64,000 nt of DNA from JAXMHB01 sp046346965 (GTDB lineage: Bacteria > Pseudomonadota > Gammaproteobacteria > Xanthomonadales > SZUA-5): contig JAXMHB010000013.1 in assembly GCA_046346965.1 (NCBI GenBank), positions 65,509 to 129,508 of the forward strand, given 5' to 3'. A program made the position numbers and the translations under genes. Under the pieces are notes generated by a model that saw only the letters and a program-made list of their open reading frames with translations, searched no databases and was not told the origin of the DNA. Below, in pieces: positions 50,905 to 57,337 of the stretch; the first letter of the stretch is position 1; the number at the start of each line of letters is the position of its first letter.

Positions 50905-52401
50905 ATGCGTGAGGCCCAGCGTCGACTGTCCCAGGGCTTCCTGATCCTGCTCAGCCTGCCGACGGCGGCGATTGGCTTCAGCCTGTCCTCCGCCGTCGCC
51001 TCGACCACCTGGCTGCTCAGCACGCGCTACGACCTGCACCTGGAGAGCATCGCCCTGATCTGGCTGATGGGCCCGTTGATGGGCCTGTTGGTGCAACCGC
51101 TCGTCGGCTGGCTGAGCGATCGGACCTGGTGGCTGGGCGGCTGCCGACGCCCCTATCTGATCGCTGGCGGCACGCTGGGGGCGCTGGCGACCTACGCGCT
51201 GCTGCATCTGGACAGCGTAGCCGCCGCGACTGGCCTCAGCCTGATGAGCGTCGCGGTAGTGGTGGTGCTGGTGAATGACCTCGCGACCAATGTCACTTTC
51301 AACCCGGCGCGCTCGCTGGTCGCCGATCTCACGCCGGAAGGGCCGCAGCGCGTGCGCGGATACACGTGGATGCAGCTGGTGTCTGGCGTACTCGGCATCA
51401 GCGCTTACCTGGTGTCCATCGTGTTCGGCAACGAGGCGCTGCTGCTCACCACGGTTGCGGTGACCTTCGTGCTGACGGTGGGGCCGGTTCTTTTCATCGA
51501 AGAGACGCGCCCCCCAGCGCCAGTCGCCAGCGCGCGCGCAGTCGCCGTCGACGCCGGCCCGTCACCCTTCCAAGCGCTGTGGGCGATGGTGGGTTTCGCC
51601 GTCTACGGCGCCAGCGTGGCGCTGGACCGCAGCCTGCTCGATGGCGCACTGGCGGCCTGGTCGATCCCGCTGTTCCTCGCCGCGCTGATGCTGGCGCTGG
51701 CCTGGGGTGCGGTCCGTGTCTGGCGCCAGCGGCGCCGCCCCTCGGCGCGCGATCGCCTGGGTACGCTGTTGCTCGCGCATGGACTCGCGTGGCTGGGCGT
51801 GCAAGCACTGTTCGTGATGAGCTTCTTCTATGTGCGCGATGTCGTCGTGGCCCACGCCGCCGGCCCGCTGCTGGCCGATGCCTTCTACGCGATCTGGAGC
51901 GAGACGCCAGCGGCCGCCGCCGACAGCGCCGGGCGCGTGCTCTCGGTCGGCTTTCTGTTGATGAATATCGTCGGCGCGCTGATGCCGGTGCTGGTGCTGA
52001 AGCCCTGGTGCGAGCGCTGGGGCAAAGTGCGCGTGCACCGCAGCGCGATGGGCGCCATGGCACTGGCCTTCGCCGCGATTGCGCTGGCACCGCCGACCGA
52101 GGGCTACTACTACCTGGGCATGCTGCTGTGCGGCATCGGCTGGTCCTCGCTGATCTCCATCGTCTTCGCGATCTTCTCGGAATCGGTCGACGGCCGGCAG
52201 ATGGGCATGAGCATGGGCGCCTTCAACGCCAGCCTCGTCCTCCCCGCCCTCGCCGTCCCCGGACTGGTCAAAATCACCGAGAGTCTGGACCTGCACCGCG
52301 GCATCTTCCTGCTGCTCGCCGCCAGCCTGCTGCTGTCCTTCCTGTACTGGCTGTGCGTCAGCGAACAGCCGCCGCAGAGGGGGGCGGAGGTGGAGGGGTG
52401 A
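50905..52401 (+). CDS. MFS sugar transporter (GPH/SLC45-like)
   Basis: The 498-residue membrane protein has about 12 predicted helices. The loop GWLSDRTWWLGGCRRPYLIA after helix 2 and the motif FNPARSLVADLTPEGPQRVR-GY are typical of glycoside transporters of the SLC45/GPH type that move maltose, sucrose or trehalose-like disaccharides by proton symport. It is the last gene of the GH13-PhyH-TIM-GH92 operon, which suggests import of the oligosaccharide processed by these enzymes. It starts 9 bp after the GH92 stop. Confidence 0.92.
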   Translation: MREAQRRLSQGFLILLSLPTAAIGFSLSSAVASTTWLLSTRYDLHLESIALIWLMGPLMGLLVQPLVGWLSDRTWWLGGCRRPYLIAGGTLGALATYALLHLDSVAAATGLSLMSVAVVVVLVNDLATNVTFNPARSLVADLTPEGPQRVRGYTWMQLVSGVLGISAYLVSIVFGNEALLLTTVAVTFVLTVGPVLFIEETRPPAPVASARAVAVDAGPSPFQALWAMVGFAVYGASVALDRSLLDGALAAWSIPLFLAALMLALAWGAVRVWRQRRRPSARDRLGTLLLAHGLAWLGVQALFVMSFFYVRDVVVAHAAGPLLADAFYAIWSETPAAAADSAGRVLSVGFLLMNIVGALMPVLVLKPWCERWGKVRVHRSAMGAMALAFAAIALAPPTEGYYYLGMLLCGIGWSSLISIVFAIFSESVDGRQMGMSMGAFNASLVLPALAVPGLVKITESLDLHRGIFLLLAASLLLSFLYWLCVSEQPPQRGAEVEG

Positions 52402-52587
52402 GGTGGGGTGTCTGGCGAGGCCGAGAAGGCAAAAGATGCCGTGCCGACCAGCCGCCCACTCGCATGCGTGAAGCCATCACCGGTCGGATGTCGCGGAAGC
52501 GCCCGAGCCGATCGTCATGCGCACGAGGCTCCGCTCCCGAGGCCAGCTGGCAGGATGCAGATCGGGTCCTCGTCTCAGTTCCACTTT

Positions 52588-52992
52588 CTAGCTTGCAATG
52601 CCGTCGCGCCTACAAGCGTACGCCTCGTAGCGCTCACCAAACTCAAGCTCAAGCGCAATGCGCACCAGCGCTTCCCAGCTGTACCAATAGTGTCGCCGCT
52701 GGAACTCTCGAACCACGTCCGCACCATAATCTTCTGCAAATAGCCGTTTCTCCATGGCGTTCAGCGGGGTTCTGTCGATTTCATTCAGTCGCTTTCGGTG
52801 CTTCAACATCAGCTTCCGGAACTCGCCCCTGGTTGTGACACCAAACTCCATCAACTCAAGCACCAACTCCTGTGTATTAATGAATCCATATCGATTCCGC
52901 TTCGGAAGTACACGCGCAAGCTCCGCCAGCACGCCAGAATCCGTCAGCATCATGGCCTGCTTGACCGAACGAGCACCTATGTTGCCATTCAC
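52588..52992 (-). CDS. Hypothetical protein coupled to a 44-residue upstream frame
   Basis: The 134-residue product is of unknown family. It has a Leu/Arg-rich helical composition (VLAELARVLPKRNRYGFINT, LMLKHRKRLNEIDRTPLNAM) and a C-terminal Trp-Tyr-Arg patch (FQRRHYWYSWEALVRIALEL). The GTG start at 52992 overlaps the stop of the small frame at 53123-52989 (GTGA), suggesting translational coupling; a GTG at 53001 is an alternative. The DNA is less GC-rich than the neighbouring operons, consistent with transfer. Confidence 0.6.
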   Translation of the reverse strand: MNGNIGARSVKQAMMLTDSGVLAELARVLPKRNRYGFINTQELVLELMEFGVTTRGEFRKLMLKHRKRLNEIDRTPLNAMEKRLFAEDYGADVVREFQRRHYWYSWEALVRIALELEFGERYEAYACRRDGIAS

Positions 52993-53123
52993 GGCTCGCA
53001 CCTCTCGGGCAGCAAGACTTGCGCCTTGATGCGCGCTTCCTTGGTCCGCCGATTAGCAGCGTGACCCAGGAAGCACAGGCAAATGGCATTGCCTTGCCGG
53101 GTACTCGCTCTGCTAATGAGCAT
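52989..53123 (-). CDS. Small hypothetical frame, 44 residues
   Basis: The frame starts at an ATG at 53123 preceded by GGGAACTGT, a plausible ribosome site. The product (MLISRASTRQGNAICLCFLG, then a basic stretch RRTKEARIKAQ and ending ERCEP) is basic with three cysteines and matches nothing I know. Its stop overlaps the GTG of the next gene. The pair has the size and overlap of small two-gene modules, but no motif supports a specific function. Confidence 0.4.
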   Translation of the reverse strand: MLISRASTRQGNAICLCFLGHAANRRTKEARIKAQVLLPERCEP

Positions 53124-53228
53124 ACAGTTCCCGGCTGGATGATCCATCCAAGTTAAGTTGCTCCGCCAGCAGTGCCATTTGGAAGCACATCGGAACTTGC
53201 GAGCCGCGGCAGGCCTATATTCACGCTC

Positions 53229-53825
53229 TTATTGGGGGACACACGCGGAAAGCTCACCGCTTGACCTTTCCGACAAACCTGCAACAAAGGCGTCCACGAT
53301 TTGCGTTGCCAGCGCACGTTTGCCAGCCTGAGGATGAGCGTTTGCTCGGTCCATGAATGACATATGCTCGGCCGACCAGAACCTTGCCGTCTCCGTGTAC
53401 AGCTCACGGCTACTCTGTGAAATGACTATAGAGACCGTCGCCCAGAATTGATGTTGTGTGAATTCATAGTCCAGATCCTCAAACTTCATTTGTGCCTGAC
53501 ACAAATCTTGACCCGACTTTGCGTCAACAATACCAGCTAGCCGTGCGGCAATTTCGCGCTGCTCCGCCTCAGTAAGCAGCTGCTCCTCAGGTATCTCACC
53601 CGGTCCGACCGTAACGTATCCCGCCGATCCCACCGGCACCGTTGCTTGACCGGATTTTTCTGGCCCCGGCTTCTGTGTCTGAACTGACCAGTCAAGCGCC
53701 ATCGTGCGACCGCTGTACTCTGGCGTATAAGTGAACGGCGCAAGCTCAATAGGGTTTCTTATGACTGGCCGGCAGCCGCTCAGGATCAGCAGGACCACCA
53801 TTGCCGAGAAAGTCCTGATGTTCAT
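53229..53825 (-). CDS. Putative lipoprotein
   Basis: The 198-residue product has a lipoprotein signal peptide with the lipobox LILSGC, so it is probably anchored in the membrane by the cysteine near residue 18. The ATG at 53825 is preceded by AGAGGTGTATTG, a good ribosome site. The mature protein has a Pro-rich linker (SVQTQKPGPEKSGQATVPVG), a Glu-rich helix (EEQLLTEAEQREIAARL) and a C-terminal domain without known motifs. The DNA is low in GC for this genome. The function is unknown. Confidence 0.75.
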   Translation of the reverse strand: MNIRTFSAMVVLLILSGCRPVIRNPIELAPFTYTPEYSGRTMALDWSVQTQKPGPEKSGQATVPVGSAGYVTVGPGEIPEEQLLTEAEQREIAARLAGIVDAKSGQDLCQAQMKFEDLDYEFTQHQFWATVSIVISQSSRELYTETARFWSAEHMSFMDRANAHPQAGKRALATQIVDAFVAGLSERSSGELSACVPQ

Positions 53826-54163
53826 CAATACACCTCTTGAGACCTCGATCAGGCCAAATCCAATCATGCGCATTTTGCGCGACCATGAAGCCGGAAGCTC
53901 TTTCAATCCTTCCAACAGGCTTGCTTGTAAATTCTTGCACGTCGCACAGAGACTTGCACGACATTTTTCTGACAACCCAGCATTGGAGCAGGACGCAAGC
54001 CAGCACCTCCAAACTGAACCGTCCGCCGCATGGGCCTCCAAGGTGCGGGAACGATGGTTAGTCACAGAACGAGCTGTCCGCCCCCCCTCAAACGCCGCCG
54101 ACCGCCTTTGGTTTTCCCCCGCTTGCGAGTAGGCTGTAGTCGTCCCGGTTCGTGGAGCTCGCC
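53826..54163. other. 338-bp intergenic region
   Basis: This stretch holds the ribosome site of the lipoprotein gene on one side and the likely promoter of the small 80-residue gene on the other (TTGGTT near 54109 with TAGGCT about 16 bases later is one possible -35/-10 pair). No repeat, RNA gene or convincing coding frame is seen in between. Confidence 0.4.
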
Positions 54164-54406
54164 ATGCAACGACGTCAGGTGCTTGCCTCTGCTGCGCTGC
54201 TGTTGCCGGCGCTGGCGCCGGCCGCTGGTGTGGATGCGCAGCGCACTACGCATCAGCTTGCGCTCGCGGCCAGCAAGCGTGAGATCCAGCGACTCGGTGC
54301 GCTGCACAAGGCCGGGCGCTGGCAGGATGATGCGCTGAAGCAGCAACTGCGCACCCAGGCGCAGGTATACGCCGCGCATCACCGGGCGCTGGCGGCGCTG
54401 GGCTGA
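54164..54406 (+). CDS. Small secreted hypothetical protein
   Basis: The 80-residue product has a signal peptide (MQRRQVLASAALLLPALAPA) and a mature helical part (LALAASKREIQRLGALHKAG, then LKQQLRTQAQVYAAHHRALA). A GGAG sequence lies 9 bp before the ATG. No family is recognised. The next 350 bp contain the REP units. Confidence 0.5.
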   Translation: MQRRQVLASAALLLPALAPAAGVDAQRTTHQLALAASKREIQRLGALHKAGRWQDDALKQQLRTQAQVYAAHHRALAALG

Positions 54407-54528
54407 GGGCTCACGGCGACTACCTGCCGCAGGGCGCCTCGCTCTCGGCGTGTCAGAGCCTCACACGTGTCGAGGTCAAAGCTTGGCGCTCTGGCCGGCG
54501 CGGCGCACATGTCCGTTTTACAAGCCGT

Positions 54529-54699
54529 GGAATCCCGCTTTCGCGGGAATGACGGCGGGGTGGTGTGTTGGCCCGACGCACTTCCCAGCTCCAAGAGCCT
54601 GGATTCCCGCTTTCGCGGGAATGACGGTGTGGCGGGGTGCTGGCACAGAGCACGTCCCAGCTCCAGCAGCCTGGATGCCTGCTTTTGCGGTAATGACGG
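54529..54699. repeat. Three tandem 72-bp REP units
   Basis: The palindrome CCCGCTTTCGCGGGAATGAC, typical REP-like DNA of gammaproteobacteria, occurs at 54529, 54601 and (degenerate) 54673. The copies are spaced exactly 72 bp apart and share a second module, TCCCAGCTCCA followed by AGCCT. The array fills most of the gap between the 80-residue protein gene and the ferredoxin gene and is flanked by unremarkable DNA. Confidence 0.9.
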
Positions 54700-54757
54700 T
54701 GCTACAGACGCGCGCTGCGCTCAGGCCAGGCCTGTGCCCCTTCCGTTGCCGATCAGC

Positions 54758-55066
54758 TCACCGGGCTCGAAAACGCGAGGGGAAGTCGTTGGCCTCGACT
54801 TTCTGCCTCAATTCCTCATCGTCTGGATTGAGGCTCAGCGCGCGGGCGATCAGGTCCGCCTCGGTTTCGACGTTGTTGGGGTCTGGCTCGCAACAACTCA
54901 CCGGGCAGACGGCCTGACAGGCTTCCTGGTCGTAACTCCCCACGCATTCCGTGCAGCGGGTGGGATCGATCACGTAGATCGTCGGCCCTTCGGAGATGGC
55001 CTCGTAGGGACACTCAGGTACGCAGGCAGTGCAATTGATGCACTCTTCAGTGATGTAAGTGGCCAT
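54758..55066 (-). CDS. yfhL: YfhL-type 2[4Fe-4S] ferredoxin
   Basis: The 102-residue ferredoxin starts MATYITEECINCTACVPECP, the standard beginning of the YfhL group. It carries two cluster motifs: CINCTACVPECP and, in the second half, CTECVGSYDQEACQAVCPVSC, where a longer loop between ligands is typical of the YfhL/Alvin type. The C-terminal helix (ADLIARALSLNPDDEELRQK) is also usual. It transfers low-potential electrons in the cytoplasm; the partner is unknown. The start is well supported by GGGGGAGGGCCC directly upstream. Confidence 0.93.
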   Translation of the reverse strand: MATYITEECINCTACVPECPYEAISEGPTIYVIDPTRCTECVGSYDQEACQAVCPVSCCEPDPNNVETEADLIARALSLNPDDEELRQKVEANDFPSRFRAR

Positions 55067-55238
55067 GGGCCCTCCCCCCGGTCCAATGCATAGTCGCGAT
55101 CGCCGCACGACTACCCGGCGCGGCCTGAGCACAGTAACGCCAAACTGCACGACGCGCCACCGCGGGGGTGCCGGGCATTCTCGCCCTGCGCCAGCAGCGT
55201 ACGATTGCCCCCACCTGCCTCGATCGGTGTTTGCACCT

Positions 55239-55769
55239 GTGCCCACACGAACCGAAGACCGCCACGGCGACGACGCGGCGCGGGCCAAAGCAGCGCATCG
55301 AATCATTGCGGGCGCACGTGCGGCCATACTGGGCGGCGTGCTCGCGCTGTTGGGCACCTCGGCGCTGGCGGCGCCCGGGTCCCGCGCTGACACGGAGCGC
55401 TGGATGAACGAGCAGGCGCGGGCGTGGGCGGATCAGGCCTGCGGCGGGCGCTGGGTGGTCAGCGAGTTGTTCGCCGACGATTTCCACGGCACCGCGCCCA
55501 AAGGCGCCCGCTACGGCAAACCCGCGGAAGCGCCGGTCTTCGATGCCAGGACGCAATGGTCCAAAGACTGTCGGCTGGACGCCGCCGAGGTGCGCTTCTT
55601 CGCCGACGACGTCGCGGTGGTGTACGGCGCCGAGTCCAAAACGGTGCCCCTTCCGAACGGCGAAGAGGAACGCCGCTGCCTGGTCTGGACCGACACCTGG
55701 ATGCGCCGCGCGGGGCGTTGGCAAATCATCGCCGCGCAGGACAACCGCGTGGACTGCCCGGCGCCGTGA
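55239..55769 (+). CDS. Exported SnoaL/DUF4440-like protein
   Basis: The product has a hydrophobic export segment (RAAILGGVLALLGTSALAAP) and a mature NTF2-like domain: SELFADDFHGTAPKGARYGK, the VRFFADDVAVVYGAES strand, and a C-terminal TWMRRAGRWQIIAAQDN, the usual Trp-rich end of SnoaL/DUF4440 folds. The start is uncertain; GTG at 55239 and GTG at 55227 both fit, and no ATG lies near. Such proteins bind small ligands or act as dehydratases. It is divergent from the ferredoxin gene. Confidence 0.7.
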   Translation: MPTRTEDRHGDDAARAKAAHRIIAGARAAILGGVLALLGTSALAAPGSRADTERWMNEQARAWADQACGGRWVVSELFADDFHGTAPKGARYGKPAEAPVFDARTQWSKDCRLDAAEVRFFADDVAVVYGAESKTVPLPNGEEERRCLVWTDTWMRRAGRWQIIAAQDNRVDCPAP

Positions 55770-55856
55770 TCGCCCGCGGCGGGCGACTAGCGTGGCGGGC
55801 ACTGTGTAGACCATCGCCAGATGCAGATCCCTGTACACCCACATCGCCAGACCATT

Positions 55857-56560
55857 GCGCAGCAGTGACCGGACCTGGGCGTAGCAGCAGGCGGACCTCT
55901 GCGAAGCAGTCGTCGCACGTATGCGGAGCAGTCGCTGCACGTATGCGGAGCAGTAGCCGGACCTCTCCGTACCCATAGCCGAACGCTTCCGCACCAGTAG
56001 CCGGATGTGTCCGTACCGGTCATCGGACCTCTCCATAGCAACGGCCGGACGTCTCCATACCAGTACCAGGACTGCTCCGTAGCAGTCGCCCGACGTTTCC
56101 GCAGCAGTCGCCGCATGTTTGCGTACCAGTCGCCGGACCTGTGTGGAGTCGTACAGCGACTCTTCCGTAGACGTGCGGCAATTGCTCCGCACAGGTCCGC
56201 CTACTGCTCCGCAGCGGTCCGCCTACTGCTCCGCAGCGGTGCGCCTACTACTCGGCAGCGGTCCGCCTACTGCTCCGCAGAGGTGCGACGACTGCTCCGC
56301 ATAGGTCCGACTACTGCTACGCAAACGTGCGGCGACTGCTCCGCAGCGGTGCGCCTATTGCTCCGCATAGGTCCGCCTACCGCTCCGCAGAGGTGCGACG
56401 ACTGCTCCGCAGCGGTCCGCCTACTGCTCCGCATAGGTGCGGCGACTGCTCCGCATAGGTCCGAATACTGCTCCGCATAGGTGCGGCGACTGCTCCGCAT
56501 AGGTCCGAATACTGCTCCGCATATGTGCGACGACCACTACGCAGAGGTCCGCGGTAGTTC
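55857..56560. repeat. Array of 32 tandem 22-bp units with an internal orientation switch
   Basis: From 55857 to 56560 the sequence divides into 32 units of exactly 22 bp without a single insertion or deletion. Units in the left part follow CCGTACCAGTAGCCGGACCT plus two bases; from about 56165 they follow CCGCAGAGGTCCGCCTACTG plus two, which is essentially the reverse complement of the left consensus, in the same register. A degraded further unit may precede at 55835. The last part alternates two variants, giving a 44-bp higher-order repeat. The long open frames across it are side effects of a motif lacking stops. Confidence 0.9.
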
Positions 56561-56581
56561 ATGACCCCGTGCTCGGGTCTC

Positions 56582-56875
56582 TCATGCTGGCTTTGACATG
56601 CGCTCGCGCCGCCGAGCAAGCCAGAAACGAGTCGCCGCGGCGAGCGTCAAGCAAATTCCAGCAGGGATGCCAATGACGCCACCCAGAAGCTCAGGATAGC
56701 TCTCGCTCGGGCTCCCTGAGAGGATCCAAAGCATGGGCGTGAATGTAAAGACGATCATCAATGCAGAGAAGACCAGCGCGAAAGCCAAGAGGCCGCTCCC
56801 AGCCTTGCGCCCGGCAAAAAGAACTGCTGCGAGAACGACCAGAATGGCGGCGACCATCAAGAAAACCGAACTCAT
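56582..56875 (-). CDS. Small membrane protein
   Basis: The 97-residue product has three predicted membrane helices (SSVFLMVAAILVVLAAVLFA, FALVFSALMIVFTFTPMLWI and a third, VIGIPAGICLTLAAATRFWL) and a basic C-terminus (RRRERMSKPA). The ATG at 56875 has an ideal ribosome site (AAGGAGCTGTAC). No family is recognised. The DNA is less GC-rich than the surroundings. A likely coding remnant lies 48 bp upstream on the same strand. Confidence 0.7.
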   Translation of the reverse strand: MSSVFLMVAAILVVLAAVLFAGRKAGSGLLAFALVFSALMIVFTFTPMLWILSGSPSESYPELLGGVIGIPAGICLTLAAATRFWLARRRERMSKPA

Positions 56876-56923
56876 GTACAGCTCCTTTATTGCACCTTTC
56901 CGCGGTATCAATCGGCGCCGACT

Positions 56924-57115
56924 TCACTTTGGCGCAATCGTCGAGTTGCACTCGACATTGATTCGATTGACGGTAGTAGCTTGGAACACAATGCTCTGTG
57001 AAAAGTTCCGAGTAGTCCGGACTTCCCTGACATACGGCTGCCTGGCGCACGCATCCATCCGTACTTCGGCGGCATAGTCGGGCGAGCCAACAACAGCGCC
57101 TAGGCTGCAAGTCAC
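56924..57115 (-). pseudogene. Possible gene remnant or short secreted-protein frame
   Basis: The frame has protein-like composition (SLGAVVGSPDYAAEVRMDAC, then QSIVFQATTVNRINVECNST) with three cysteines, but it lacks a proper start: upstream in the same frame are DQWSYVV-type codons and then a stop near 57190. A GTG at 57115 is the only start available. It may be the 3' part of a truncated gene, in line with the small membrane protein gene. Confidence 0.3.
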
Positions 57116-57150
57116 TACGTAGGACCATTGATCGTGGGAATAGGCGAAGC

Positions 57151-57217
57151 CGCGGCCGCCGGCGCGAATGGGCTTGTCGACTGCGCATGTTCATCCGCGC
57201 GCACGGAGCCGCGCTAC
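57151..57217. repeat. 67-nt inverted repeat, left copy
   Basis: CGCGGCCGCCGGCGCG (57151-57166) and the 22-nt block ending GGAGCCGCGCTAC (57196-57217) occur as exact reverse complements at 60451-60466 and 60400-60421. Both copies span 67 nt, with a diverged 29-nt middle. They bracket the isochorismatase-kinase-phosphatase gene and dtd. Confidence 0.75.
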
Positions 57218-57269
57218 GACGTTGAGCCGGGTTTCCACGCATCATCCCCAGCCGAAGCCCACCGCTCTT

Positions 57270-57311
57270 CCCTTTCCCTTTTCCCCTTTCCCTTTTCCCC
57301 TTTCCCTTTTT
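57270..57311. repeat. CCCTTTC/CCTTTTC heptamer array
   Basis: Six heptamers alternate CCCTTTC and CCTTTTC from 57270 to 57311, with T-rich and C-rich DNA on the right up to the gene end. On the other strand this is a GGGAAA-type purine run. It shows the same seven-base periodicity as the hairpin elements, but without an obvious inverted arm. It lies just past the 3' end of the fusion gene. Confidence 0.8.
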
Positions 57312-57337
57312 CCTCCCACCACACTCCCCCCACCGGC

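Noticed and set aside
55047..56192. 381-residue minus-strand protein across the 22-bp array
   Set aside because: 22 is not a multiple of three, so the open frame arises because the motif has no stops in any frame; it also runs antisense to the SnoaL-like gene.
55857..56560. CRISPR array
   Set aside because: Units abut every 22 bp with no unique spacers, the units themselves vary, orientation flips midway, and no cas gene is nearby.
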